Positions 1-10,329 of a stretch of 64,000 bases of DNA are shown here, piece by piece. The stretch is from Terfezia claveryi (lineage: Eukaryota > Ascomycota > Pezizomycetes > Pezizales > Pezizaceae). Both the position numbers and the translations under genes were made by a program. How positions within the stretch are numbered: position 1 is the first letter of the stretch; each line of letters starts with the position of its first letter. The stretch is taken from NCBI GenBank assembly GCA_015179025.1, contig WHUX01000210.1:1-64000 (forward strand). The letters are read 5' to 3'. Under the pieces are notes generated by a model that saw only the letters and a program-made list of their open reading frames with translations, made no database searches and was not told the DNA's origin.

Positions 1-406
1 ATATATAGCAGACTACGAGGGAGCAAAAGATGCTAGTTGGATACAACAGTTTCTCCAAGAACTAGGAATTACAATCACCCCAACCCTCTATACGGACAGC
101 AAGGGAGCCTACAACCTGAGCAAAACCTCGAAATTCGCCAGGAGAAGTCGCCATATCGAGCACTGATTCCACTACCTCCGACAATAACAACGAGCGAACA
201 AGCTCAAAATAGTCACGATCCCTGGAACAGAGAATCCAGCTGACCTACTGACCAAACTCCTCCTGATGATGACCTTGAATGGATGGAAGGAGTTATGGAT
301 GAGTACCTCCGAAGCTTAGGAGAAACTGAAATCCCGATCCTTGATATGACCGAAGAACAGTTAGAAGGAATGGGATTTGGGACATGGACGTTCGAGTAAG
401 GGGGAG
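1..406 (+). pseudogene. Ty1/copia retrotransposon 3' end (RNase H tail), truncated by window edge
   Basis: The first ~260 nt translate to the end of a Ty1/copia polyprotein. A TDSKGAY block is followed by a FARRSRHIEH-like block and then by NPADLLTKLL, the usual order at the end of copia RNase H. The reading shifts frame (the two halves are open in different frames) and stops appear, so the copy is dead. A purine tract (about 399-406, AAGGGGGAG) sits directly before the LTR start, as expected for a polypurine tract. The element is cut by the start of the window, so integrase and reverse transcriptase cannot be judged. Confidence 0.8.
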
Positions 407-693
407 TGTAGGAATACTCTCACGTGGAACAAACCCGGGAATACGCAAGTCCGTAAACGGCAAATTGGGCGGAACAGGGTAAATATACAGGGAAACCGAA
501 TATGGCAAAACGGGCACATTCTGCGAAGGATAAAAGAGCCGGAAAGTACGCAGAGAACATCTCCTAAGTAGAAGGCAGAGCACTGGGACCATAGCAATAA
601 GTCTATAGCGATATCTAGATATCTCTCCTCTTCTGAATATACACGATCAATTATCTTCACGATTCCTTCGCTGCATAACCTCGTAATCTTACA
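407..693 (+). repeat. Copia 3' LTR (element A), apparently complete
   Basis: The sequence starts TGTAGGAATACTC right after the purine tract and can end at CTTACA, giving a 287-nt LTR with TG..CA ends. It shares blocks at matching distances from its start with the oppositely oriented LTR at 694-889: ATAAAAGAGCC at 123 nt here and 119 nt there, then a block ending GGACCATAGC. The right end is inferred from the ACA terminus and the point where the opposite LTR begins. Confidence 0.6.
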
Positions 694-889
694 TATAGTC
701 TTGATGCTATGGTCCTAGTGCTCTACTTAAAACAATCCTTCATTCCGTGGACATTTCCGGGCTCTTTTATGCTTTCCGCTGCTTGCCCAATTGCCCTGAT
801 TAGGAACCCCGTATTGCTCCCTGCATTCCCAATTGCCTTCTTTTGGTTGCTTACTCCCGTGACCCTTCAAGCGAGAGTTATTCACAACA
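694..889 (-). repeat. Copia 3' LTR (element B), truncated
   Basis: Read on the minus strand the LTR starts TGTTGTGAATAACTC just after a GGGGGAG purine tract. It is related to, but diverged from, the LTR at 407-693. It breaks off where element A's LTR ends, so the distal part is missing or was replaced when element A arrived. Confidence 0.55.
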
Positions 890-894
890 CTCCC

Positions 895-1175
895 CCTAAC
901 TCGAGCATCCAATCGAACTCGTTCAATTCTTTTTCGGTTATTTCTAGGATGGGAGTTAGGTACGCATCCAGTCCTTCTTCCATCCGGTTACCGTGGCCAT
1001 TGGAAGTTATCTTCGTCAGGGGATCCGCAGGGTTGTCTTTCCCAGCAATTGTTTGGATCATTAGCTTCCCGGATCGGACTTGCTGGAGTGGAACCGATGC
1101 TCGATGTGCCTGCTGCGTCTGGCAAACTTTGCAAGTGGTAGGCCCCTTTGCTGTCCGTCCTCAATAGAGGCTGTG
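895..1175 (-). pseudogene. Ty1/copia RNase H tail of element B, truncated
   Basis: On the minus strand fragments of copia RNase H are readable in two frames: KFARRSRHIEHRFH in one and, further on, an IQTIAGKDNPADPLTK-like stretch before the purine tract. Frame changes mark it as a pseudogene. Upstream homology ends abruptly near 1175-1190, where the hairpin repeat at 1189-1290 begins. Nothing of integrase or reverse transcriptase follows. Confidence 0.7.
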
Positions 1176-1188
1176 TCTTTCTGTACAG

Positions 1189-1290
1189 TAACCTTGTAAT
1201 GAACCCCTAGTGGGCTTATGATAAACCCCCCGGATAAGCCGGGAGGATTCAAGGTTTGGTGAGTTAATCCGCCGCCCCGCGTACGAAACC
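1189..1290 (+). repeat. Hairpin-rich dispersed element, copy 1
   Basis: This is one of three copies in the window (others at 23155-23244 and 59322-59415). Order of parts: small hairpin 1204-1214 (CCC/GGG), an 11-nt spacer containing TATGA, a stem at 1226-1246 (8 positions, one mismatch, loop ATAAG), 16 nt, then a GTTAAT block followed by a C-rich tail. Primary sequence is diverged from the other copies but the spacing is kept. Family unknown; no open frame. Confidence 0.5.
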
Positions 1291-1547
1291 GCTTCCAAAA
1301 AAAAACTGGACGAACTAAAAGCGAATCGGAAATTGTCTGGTTGGGTCGGAAATCTATCTGAGTGAGCTGTAACGAAACTAGCGGGCCCTGATGGGAAGCC
1401 CCTCCAAAAAGCTGGATAAACTGAAACATAGGAGTCTCTCCGATGCCCTCCCTTCGCGGTCACCATGCTGCGAGCAAAACAACCTGGATATTCACATCCC
1501 TATGAACCTCGAATTGACCGTCCAAATGAGCCCAGTATCACCTTCCC

Positions 1548-1700
1548 ACGAAAGCATAAATATCATGCATACATATATGGAGACCGCGAATACATGAATA
1601 TCATGCATGATTTCCCTGCATATATGGAGGTCGCGAAAGCATAAGTTCCCGACATATATATGTAGGTAGAGGCTGAAAAGCCATGAATATCATATATATG
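1548..1700. repeat. Degenerate tandem repeat, unit about 47 nt
   Basis: Three degenerate units share CGCGAA(A/T)RCAT, ATATCATGCAT and CATATATGGAGRYC blocks in the same order. The array runs into a segment (about 1690-1745) with GTTCCGGATGCAGGCCATTC, which resembles 6720-6760. Probably part of a decayed element; no coding potential. Confidence 0.55.
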
Positions 1701-2074
1701 TTCCGGATGCAGGCCATTCTGGAATTGCAGGGCCGTTGCGGAATGAATATAGGCGTACTCCAACAACAAGAACGGTTCTACGACCTCTCATACCGCATGT
1801 AGTAAATACCAAATTCCAATATTGGTATAGCGGGCTACTTAATTAAACAGGGAACAAAGGGATAGAGCACAAGTGATTAAACATCATAAAGGTGATAAAG
1901 CGCAAGTGGTATAGAGCACGGCAATAAAAGATTGAGGTAGCTTAAAAGACTCGAGTAATAATAACCGTGATTGTTGAACTTTACCAGACACTATAGTACA
2001 ATTCCGGCTTACAGAACCTCTTACCTCAGTTATGTATGCCGTTCGATTCTTTAAAAGACAACAATTGAGGATTG

Positions 2075-2119
2075 GTTAGTACATAACTACGAGGGTCTGA
2101 TCGAGACTAGTTAGTACAT
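2075..2119. repeat. Dispersed motif AGGGTCTGATCGAGACTA flanked by 10-nt direct repeats
   Basis: The 18-nt motif at 2092-2109 also occurs exactly at 45551-45568, inverted at 45890-45907, and nearly at 6185-6201. Here GTTAGTACAT occurs directly on both sides (2075-2084 and 2110-2119), which may be a target-site duplication or a short tandem duplication. Confidence 0.5.
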
Positions 2120-3341
2120 GAAAAATTCCATTTCACAGTGACAGCTATGTAAAGGATAAGGATATCGCTCGAGTCAAATTTTTAAGTACAAAAGACAATA
2201 CATATGACGAGCAGGTCGATGACAGCATCAAAACAGCATCAAAACAGCGGCATATTCCACAAACCTATTCACGCACATGTCGAACTCCTCATAACTAAGT
2301 AAGTTCTATTTGTCTCTTTATCTGATATTTAATCACTTGCGCTTATCCCCTTCATGTTGTTAAGTTACTTGCCCTTTGTACTTTATTTTAATTAGGTAAC
2401 TAGTTATAACGTAAGTTTAATATTGGATACACTTCTATTTGGTATTTACTACGTGTGGTATTGGAGTGTCACTGCAGTATTGTAGAACTGCTGTAGAAGT
2501 CACCGTGGCATTGACCAAAATTTTAATTCTGGATTCCGGAACGGCCCAGAACATAAGTACTTATATATATCGTGATAACGTCCACACAAATTTCGTAATG
2601 TCACACAAAGGCATAGGTACGATTTCCTAATACAGTAATTTTTTTTGCAATATAGATCACTACTAGTAGCTTATCCTCCCATTTCAATATTTCGATTACA
2701 AGTACATAAATATGCAGGGTATGAAACTTTTTTGCCACCTAGCTGTAGGTATAATCGTGTTCATTAGACAAGCACAAAGGCATTCGTGGCTAATTAAAAG
2801 TTCCACCAACGACAAAAACATCCATTATTAAAATATATCTGGGAAGTTCGTGGAGACAGCTACGTTCACGCCCTGTTCTGGTACATTAAGCTACCTGAAG
2901 TAAGTTTCTAAACGTAACACAGATGACCCCAAGTGTATATACTGCCATTCCAAATCTAACAACCATCCGCCCCAACCATAAACTTCGCTTGATCGGAAAC
3001 CGTGTACTCCTCCACATTAAAGACCCCGATAGATTCTAGAAATGTATTTCGTGAATCCTACATCCCCTAGTGAAGATCTCGTGGGCTAATTCGAGGGTTT
3101 GAGGACCTCGAGGGTGCGGGGTTGGAGACCCTCTACGTAGCCGGATCTTATGCATTATGGTACTTATCCAGGGGAAGGGCTGAGCGTAAGTCTGGCTTGG
3201 CCACTATTCTCTGAAGGAAGCCAATCTCTTACCAGGAGATGCAAAAGTCATCTTTCATAGTTCGGGAGTGAGCCTACATGCCAACATGGCTACTCGTATT
3301 TTTTTCTGCCTTCATGGTTTTTTAATGGCGGCATAGGCACC

Positions 3342-3373
3342 GGGGGGGGGGGGAGGGGGGGGAGGGAGGGAGG
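3342..3373 (+). repeat. Guanine run able to form a G-quadruplex
   Basis: About 30 nt are almost pure G, broken only by single A residues (runs of 12, 9, 3 and 3 G). Such a run can fold as a G-quadruplex, and it is also a common site of sequencing-length error. No gene starts nearby. Confidence 0.7.
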
Positions 3374-3690
3374 TTTGAACTGAACTCGCTCTCTATGTAA
3401 GGTTGAGGTTTTTTTGACAAACACCGGCCATGAAAGTGATCAAGGTATTATACAGGTTATTGACTATGCTGTTGGGGCAACCAGAACAAGCTGAGTTAAA
3501 AAAAAAGACCACGAGATATCAATAGCTGGTTGAGGAGATTAATTCTAGTACATTATAGTCTGATGAAGGGAGAGTTTGTACCCTTCAAGGGACAATACAT
3601 ATAGTATAAAACACCCAAATATTTTGCATTTGGCTTCTGGGTATCTAGTATGATAGGGAACACCTGTTAGCAGATAGGTAATGGAGACTA

Positions 3691-3757
3691 ATAGGTAGTG
3701 TAGGTTTGATTGTCTTCAGATTCGAAATCTGACTGAATTTATACTACCACTACCTAT
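3691..3757. repeat. Nested palindrome
   Basis: The outer arms ATAGGTAGTGTAG (3691-3703) and CTACCACTACCTAT (3744-3757) pair with one bulge. Between them lies a perfect hairpin at 3717-3731 (CAGATT, CGA loop, AATCTG). The whole could extrude as a cruciform or be an end fragment of a decayed element. Confidence 0.5.
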
Positions 3758-4448
3758 AAATACGAGAGGCCACTAGAGTTCATATATGGGGCTCAGAAAC
3801 TGAATGTTTAGCAACTCCTCTGTGTTTTGGCTAATCATGTCTGTTTACAGTATATAGTAGGCTGTAGTACTTCGCATGCCGGCGAAACTTCAGGCCGCCG
3901 CAGGCTCGTTCCTTCTGTATTATAAAACTACTCCTTCCTAGTAATTTCAACATTGACATGTTTGAGCATCTAAAAAGATGCAAGAAAATACTTATTCTGC
4001 ATTGCAAGGGGATTCTTGAAGCCACGATTGTACAAGTGCTCCATATGATGGTTTCTCGTGGTCAGCTGTGTCCACCAATCTGTGTCCACCAATTGCAAGT
4101 CCCTACATAGGGCTGGGATGCACCGGAAGTTGTCTCAGAGCGGATGAGCTGGAGCCTGCCCCATTGGCTACCCCCTCCACAGCCTTGCAACATATGAAAC
4201 CTCAATAAAACGCAATATAAGAAAACAGAGATGCAACACAGCTTCTCTGAAACAACACCATCTGTACACATAACGATTCCTCCCCCTAAAACCCCAACAC
4301 ATGACCCTATTAGGCTCTATAAGGCAACAACCGAATTTTAATAGTTGGAGTGGCTTGCTATAGCCTTCCCCCGTTGTTTCGAATCGTCTTCCTCTTCCTT
4401 GGACACGGCAGTAGAATCAATACTGATAGCTGAGCTATCGGAGTGTGT

Positions 4449-5859
4449 TCACAGAAATGCCCAACCACGAGCATATATGTCTGAGCCAAGGGCATTTCCT
4501 ACCGCAGTATAGGCTGCAACTCGTAGGCAATGAGATTGCTGTTGGGGGAAACCCCATGGGAAGTACCACTTTTGGTGGCATCCCTTGGTCACAAAATTGA
4601 TCCCCGTGGTTTCCCTGATCCCTTGAAGGAAGCAATAGCAGGCCATGCAACTTAACTTCGAACAGCCAAGATATATATTCTTCTGTGGACCTTTCCAGTG
4701 CTCTCGGAGATATAGAGTAAGAGCAACTTCACAATGTATGCGAAGCTTATACTCCTCACCCATCCCCTGTGTACCATCTACAAACTTCATTGAACAAGTT
4801 TCGTAGCTGGTATAAGAAAGAGCTTTCTGGAGACACGCCATCCACTGCTCCCGGGTAGTTGGTAAGTATCCTGTGTATGGTGTATTTGACACAGTCGTCA
4901 GAACAAACTTTTTGTTCGTGAAATGTGTCCGAAGCCTTGGTGAACAAGCATAACGAACCAAGACATCGGCGCTCACATGGAGGGACACTATCTTGTCGAG
5001 GTATCGGGTAAGGGGTAAGTTCGGTCCTGTATTTAAGGTATCAGTAAATAGTTGATTCTGTTTTTATATCCATTAGATAGTAATGATATGAAGATCTTAC
5101 CTTCATATTCTGCCACTTTCAGGCACAAACGCTCGTAAACCCTTGGATCACTACTAAGTAGATTCTTCATATCATGTACTAATTGAATTATCTGAGAAAG
5201 ATCCACATTGCCAGTTGTGGCTTCCTCTGTTCTGTGCCCCACATGAGATCACCCATCTTCCGCAAGAAAAATAGAGGCAGGATTTCAGATGGGATATTTT
5301 CACCTAGTATTATTTCTTTTCGCATGATGCCCCAGAATTCGAGATACTGGTCCCAGCGTTTCTGTACCCGAGCGACAAACTTGGGGAAGGAGTGATTATA
5401 AATTTTATGTATAAACTCATTCCTTAGGCGTTTGAGGTCTTCTGTGGCCAGGATATCGTTCCGTGGAAGGGAAACTTCTTGGTAACCCCACTGCAGGCAA
5501 GGGTCCTTAGGGTTCTGCGGCTTCCGGGCTCCAAGACAGTCTCGCGCTATATTTTTGAGAATCATCCAGAGTTCCTGGATATGTTTCCCCACATCCTCAG
5601 AGACATCCACATTCCCAGCAATGAACAGCCGGACTTCACCTGCAGGACCAGGCCCTGGCATGAGTTCCATTGCCGTAGAATACACCTCGCCTTTAGCTTG
5701 AGACACACATATAGAGGCAATCGCATTAAGAATGATGTTCAGCCGATTTTCATGGACCTCTGGGTCATGACGAGATAAGGTAGGGTTCTGTCTTCTGGGA
5801 ATTGTAGATGCAAGTGCAACCAAGGCATTGACATCTTCGAGGTGTATGGTCGCAGCCAT
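4449..5859 (-). CDS. OTT_1508-like nucleic acid/nucleotide deaminase family protein
   Basis: The last exon carries the marks of the fungal OTT_1508-like deaminase family (cytidine-deaminase fold): an HCEVAL zinc-ligand/catalytic HxE, then GCSKLSCMACYCFL with the C-x2-C pair. Three exons fit the splice signals and frame: 5304-5859, 5101-5226 and 4449-5026, with introns of 77 nt (5227-5303) and 74 nt (5027-5100), giving about 419 residues. The start chosen is the ATG at 5859 (MAATIHLEDV); the frame stays open a little upstream but without ATG. The N-terminal half is the helical region usual in these fungal proteins and has no motif I can assign. Members of this family are often expanded in mushroom and cup-fungus genomes, and their substrates are unknown. 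The stop is a TGA; the same frame continues 36 more codons to 4338 with an acidic tail, so either the protein ends here or this is a recent nonsense change. The first intron has a weak branch site. Confidence 0.7.
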
Positions 5860-5887
5860 TAGACAAGCTGTTCCGAGGTTGAGGCTC

Positions 5888-6050
5888 ACTGGGGTTACCG
5901 AGGGTTAGACTGGTCGGAGGTTGAGAATTGGACAGTCACTGGACGGAGGTTGAGACTGGTCACTGGTCGGAGGTTGAAGGTTGAGACTGGACGAAGGTTG
6001 AGACTGGTCACTGGTCGAGACTGGACGGAGGTTGAGAACTGGCCGGGGTG
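5888..6050. repeat. Tandem repeat built on GGTTGAGACTGGTCACTGG
   Basis: Six or more imperfect units made from GGAGGTTGAGACTGG and TCACTGGTCGG lie directly upstream of the deaminase start, within its presumed promoter. Unit length varies (about 14-25 nt), so copy number is probably unstable. Confidence 0.7.
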
Positions 6051-6148
6051 AGTTATAAACTACTTAGGGTGCTCGGTAAGTTAATGTCAATGAAGCGCCT
6101 TGGCAGCGCCTGCATCTTGGCCTCAACTAAAGGTGGCCTAGTAGGTCT

Positions 6149-6310
6149 TAGTCTCGTGCCCAGACCCTTGTAATACCCTCTTCGAGGGTCTGATCGAGAC
6201 ATAGGTCTAGATCATCTTGTCAGCACTAGATCATAAAAGGTAGTGACTACGCTAGCAGGTTTAGTGCCAATTTACTGGCGGTGGGAGAATCCCTAGGTTG
6301 TAAGATTATT
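6149..6310. repeat. Decayed element fragment with compact inverted repeat
   Basis: An arm TAGTCTCG..CAGACCCT (6149-6168) faces AGGGTCTGATCGAGAC (6185-6200) across 16 nt. The following block (about 6225-6310, AAAAGGTAGTGACTAC then GCTAGCAGG) recurs on the minus strand at 36670-36830. No coding sequence is visible, so this is probably an end of a transposon whose body is absent. Confidence 0.5.
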
Positions 6311-6671
6311 TATTTCTCATACGCTGTAAAACAGTATCTACCTGTTGTATAATTCTAGGTAGAACCTGCTTCGTTATGGTTTAAAATCGAAGAATTGAAG
6401 TACCTTAACAATCTGCATATAAATAAGTACCTGCGATTAAGAAAGTGCCGTTTTATAAGTCAGAAATAGCTGGTATTTTCTAGGGTAAAAAGAAGTCATG
6501 CATCATCAGAGATGAAGGTGATGAGTTGTTAACTACATTAGCATGTACCCCATCATTTGAAGGGCTTGAGGTAATTTTTCCGGAATTCCCCCCTTGTTCA
6601 ATGTCTGCCGTCTCCCTGTGATGTGGAAGGGGTGGTCAAAATTGACTTCAGATTAATTGCCTGCGACCGGC

Positions 6672-6790
6672 ACAGAGGGTATGCTGCCCGCGGGCGGCCG
6701 ATGCCCCAGAACATATATGTTCTGTGGTCCGTTGCGGAATCCAGGCCATTCCGGATAATGTTATATCTGATATAGATAACTTTCCTCTCT
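6672..6790 (+). repeat. Fragment related to the inverted termini of the 57.7-59.0 kb element
   Basis: GGTATGCTGCCCGCGGGC, then CCCCAGAACATATA, matches the right inverted terminus at 58949-58995 apart from a short insertion. It then continues as TGGTCCGTTGCGGAATCCAG, related to 1690-1745. A (GT)n tract lies at about 6797-6808. Solo end fragment. Confidence 0.55.
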
Positions 6791-6810
6791 CGCTCGTGTG
6801 TGTGTGTCCT

Positions 6811-7420
6811 GTACTGTAGTATGTAAATTATTCATAGTACATACTCTATATATGCTAGTATATTAAATCTTTGTGCCAGCAAGACTGTGAGTGTGTGGGT
6901 AGATCGCTCTTTGCAATATACTGAAATCAAAAGTGTCGATATATGTATTATTTCAGCAACATATATCTCTAAAACTTCATGGTAGGCCAAGGGGCCCCTA
7001 AAATCCCCGACACCACTACCGGTACCGATACTCAAGTAATCGCCGGCGATAATATAGCATATCATATCCATAACATACTATAGTACTCCTGATCTATAGC
7101 CATCCCCATGACTCATACCCATCACAGACCAAGAATAATAATACCAACTCCTCAGACTAGATAATAATATTCTGTATAAAAATTCAACTGCTCAGAACTA
7201 TCATCATGCAAGCGGTATATATGTATTGCAAGTAGAATCAAATTGCATAAGTCCCACCCCCTCGTTTCCCTTCCCTTCGGTATATAAAGCCAAAAACCCC
7301 TCCAAAGATATACAGCATAATAGAATTTGCCAGAAAAAACCCACACATCATAAATATCGTTATTATCGTTATCATTAGACCATAATAGTATATCATTCCC
7401 CACCCCGACCCAAACTCAAC
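6811..7420. other. 3' flank of the 7.4-9.3 kb gene, no gene seen
   Basis: AT-rich DNA with only short chance ORFs. It probably includes the 3' untranslated region of the minus-strand gene ending at 7421. Confidence 0.5.
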
Positions 7421-9268
7421 TCAAAGCCCGTCCTCATACATCACCTCCACCTTACTCCCCAGCGCCTCCCTCCCCTCCCTAATCATCTCCCTCAACCTCT
7501 CATTCCACCTCCTTATACTCTCATCCACCTCATCCTCCTCCTCCCCCTCCCCAACCCCCGCACCCAAACCCGCCCCACTTCCAAAAGCCATCTTCTCCCC
7601 AGCCCAACCCCCTGTGCCTCCCCAACTCAAGCTCTTCTTCCTCGCCCTCCTCCCCGGGGCACCAGGAACCTCAAAGCTAACATGCGCAGTTGTAGGCTTG
7701 GCACCGACAGGGTATCTAAATGGACGTTTCTTTCCCAGTGCATTTGCCGTACTCGCAGAGCGGGAGTGCGAGTGGGGGTATGATTGGTTTGAGTTAATTC
7801 CGCGAGCTACCGGGGGAGGACGAGATGCCGATGCTGGCAACGATGCTGTAGTCGGAGTAAATTCCTGCTGGGGTACTAGGACCCACGAGGCACGAAGGCT
7901 GGGGTCGGTATCTACATCTTTCAGACTGCTTTGCACTGTAGTGGCAGTGAGAGCGGTTACGGGTTTCTTGCGAGTAAATGTCGTATTCGCCCTTCGCCTA
8001 GATTTTGTTGGAGAGCCCGGTGCGGAGAGGGTGCTCCGGCGGGAGGAGGCAGATGAGCTAGGTCGCTGAGGAAGAGATGTTGCTGCTGTTATTGATGTAC
8101 TTTTAGCCATAGATCCATTGGTGTAGCTATACTCATGGTCCTCTAGTAAATTCGACCTCACTGCTAGCGCTCTAGAAGTTTCGGCACCAATCCCCCCATT
8201 TGCATCAACCTCCTGCTGCTGTTGTTGTTCTTTTTGTCCAGTACCTCCAGTACCCCCCACTCCCTTCACAATCGACACGGGATAATAAAACCCCCAACTC
8301 GCATTACCCTTGACCACCTCCCACAACCTACTCGCCACACTCCCCACCACGTCAATAATCCTCCTCTTCCCGCCTCCCCCCTGCCCTCTCTCTTCCTGAC
8401 CGACTGGGGCACCCTCGGTTCCTCCTCCCCCATTAACCCCGGCAGCAACTCCCCCGCCACCACCACCACCCCTAACAAACCCCTCTCTCCCATTCTCATA
8501 CCACTCATCCTCATCCAGCGTCGACGCCCAAGTCCTCTTCCTACTCATCGACCCCGGAGTATCAATGGCCAAGCCTCTCCTCGAACCCAACCCACTATCC
8601 TTAAATCCCGCATCCCGCCTGTAGCTACTAATACTATCATACCTCTCCTCCTCGTCATCTCTGTCCTCTTCCAAGGCCAACCCCAAACTCCCATCCAGCG
8701 GACCATCGTAAAACGTGCTCAGCGGCGGGGGACTCCCACTGTATGCATGGGCATTAAAACCGAATCGACCCTCCTCTCCCTCTTCCATCTCTCTCGGTCT
8801 CTCCCTCCTCACCCCCACAACCCTGCTAAACCCCCTAAACGGCTTTTTGCTTGTCGGAGGGGTAGAGTATAAATGCGCTGCCGGCGACGACGGGATATCC
8901 GTACTATAATTATTATTATTATTGTTATGATTATTATTACTCGCCCAAGGACTTCCATAGCTATTGTTGGTGCTGCTGTTGTTGATTGTATTACTTCCCA
9001 TGCCACAGTCACCATATCCATGACCTGGAAGCGGGAGCTCGTCATTTCTACCCATCCCAGGCGACGGCGGAGGAGGTAAATGCTGCAACTTATTTCCTCC
9101 TCCGCCCTTACCGGGGCTGGAGAAGCTGAACTTTCCACTCCGTCTGGAGGACGGGGGAAACGAGGGAAGCGACTCGGGGATCGTGGGGGAGAACATGTCT
9201 GAGAGAAGAGAGTCACCGCCGGGGTCAGCAGTGCGAGTGAAGCTGAAAGCTGAGGGACGGAATGGCAT
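7421..9268 (-). CDS. Uncharacterised low-complexity fungal protein (615 aa)
   Basis: This single uninterrupted reading frame starts at an ATG (MPFRPSAFSF). The protein is rich in Ser, Pro, Gly and Asn, with an Asn run near residue 115 and Gly-rich loops near 270-300, typical of disordered fungal regulatory or nuclear proteins. Two stretches look ordered. One, around residues 303-335, reads KRRIIDVVGSVASRLWEVV then GFYYP. The other is the C-terminal tail DESIRRWNERLREMIREGR, followed by EALGSKVEV. I recall this combination from uncharacterised proteins of many ascomycetes, but it has no function that I can name. Basic patches (RKRTW near 240, RRARKK near 530) could serve nuclear import. No signal peptide or membrane segment. 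No neighbour suggests a role; the region upstream to 10.3 kb is gene-free. Confidence 0.7.
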   Translation of the reverse strand: MPFRPSAFSFTRTADPGGDSLLSDMFSPTIPESLPSFPPSSRRSGKFSFSSPGKGGGGNKLQHLPPPPSPGMGRNDELPLPGHGYGDCGMGSNTINNSSTNNSYGSPWASNNNHNNNNNNYSTDIPSSPAAHLYSTPPTSKKPFRGFSRVVGVRRERPREMEEGEEGRFGFNAHAYSGSPPPLSTFYDGPLDGSLGLALEEDRDDEEERYDSISSYRRDAGFKDSGLGSRRGLAIDTPGSMSRKRTWASTLDEDEWYENGREGFVRGGGGGGGVAAGVNGGGGTEGAPVGQEERGQGGGGKRRIIDVVGSVASRLWEVVKGNASWGFYYPVSIVKGVGGTGGTGQKEQQQQQEVDANGGIGAETSRALAVRSNLLEDHEYSYTNGSMAKSTSITAATSLPQRPSSSASSRRSTLSAPGSPTKSRRRANTTFTRKKPVTALTATTVQSSLKDVDTDPSLRASWVLVPQQEFTPTTASLPASASRPPPVARGINSNQSYPHSHSRSASTANALGKKRPFRYPVGAKPTTAHVSFEVPGAPGRRARKKSLSWGGTGGWAGEKMAFGSGAGLGAGVGEGEEEDEVDESIRRWNERLREMIREGREALGSKVEVMYEDGL

Positions 9269-10329
9269 TCGCTGGAGTGGTGTAGGTGTTGGTATTGTTT
9301 GCTTGTGTTTGTTTTTTGTTGTTTTGTTTTGCTTTTTTCGGTCGGTAGCTATAGATTCGCGTGGTTCGTTGTTAGAGCAAACAAGAAGTTTAGCTCTGAC
9401 AAATCGCTACCTATCCACTTGTTCGCTCTGCCTTGATGTTCCTGGGTCATGTGTGTCGTGTACTACGGTACTTCGTGCGTATCTTCGTGTGTTACAAGGT
9501 GATCAGCTTCGAGCGGGGACAATCCTCTCGTATCGTATCGTATCGTATTCTATCTTATTGAGTCCGAGAATAGTAAGTTCTCCCCACGTCCCTCTCTCAA
9601 GCAGAGAAGTACAAACACCTAGCACTCACAAACTTCTTTTCGGGGCCCCCCAAAATCCGAATCAAAAGAAGCAGCTATCTCAATCCCACACGCGCCCGCG
9701 AACAACCGAAAGTAACTTGGCGTCTCTTTCCGTTGCTGCCCTCGCACTGTTGCTTTTGCTGTTGCTGCTGTGCCGCCGGCTGTGCTGTCTCGAGCGTTAC
9801 GTTAGCAGTGAGCGATGGAAAGAGGGAAAGGCTGGCCTCACCACACAGCACACAGGCGGAATAGGGCTAGATTCAATTATGTGGGCCCTGTATGCAGCAT
9901 GGGTGGGTATGTATGGCCAAATCGAGTTTCGCAATCTGCTTGCAATCGGACTGGCTGCAATCGGACTGGCCGAGGAAGATATGCAATATTTTGGTCCGGC
10001 GGTGGAGTACCCTACTGAAGGTTGGTGTACGGTAGGTGTCGGAAGGAACCAGTCGATGCCAGGGGAGTTGATACTGTAGTACCCAGGAGGTGATGGCAAG
10101 AAATCTTGATTTATTATTTGTGTGAGAGACATGCTCTTATGCTCACTGCAAGACTACTCTGTCCATGAGTGCAGCCTATGTACTTTAAAGCAAGTATGGC
10201 TAGGTAAGCGAAGCCACAGCAACCAAGCCACAGCAACCTGCCTAGCGCCTCGTTACACCTTCGCCTCCACCGGATAAGTGGTGTAGAGTATACACCATGC
10301 TGGCAACAGCCGCCTTCATGCGCTACTCC
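9269..10329. other. Upstream region of the 7.4-9.3 kb gene, no other gene seen
   Basis: It contains a short TCGTA repeat (about 9528-9550), pyrimidine-rich tracts, and a duplicated AGCCACAGCAACC near 10210-10235. The longer plus-strand ORF across 9183-10079 has no protein-like character and overlaps the start of the minus-strand gene. Confidence 0.5.

Larger units (their letters stand above)
1746..4337. other. Gene-free, AT-rich repeat-bearing stretch
   Basis: No ORF here has recognisable protein character. It contains the dispersed motif at 2092-2109, a guanine run at 3342-3373 and a nested palindrome at 3691-3757, all listed separately. A small minus-strand ORF at 3831-4025 looks like chance. 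Confidence 0.6.

Noticed and set aside
5226..5303. Frameshift in the deaminase gene
   Set aside because: The apparent frame change is explained by a 77-nt intron (5227-5303) with GTGAAA donor and AACAG acceptor that preserves phase, so no damage needs to be assumed.
9183..10079. 298-codon plus-strand ORF
   Set aside because: It overlaps the start of a better minus-strand gene, has low-complexity composition (Leu/Cys/Val runs from promoter DNA) and no family character.
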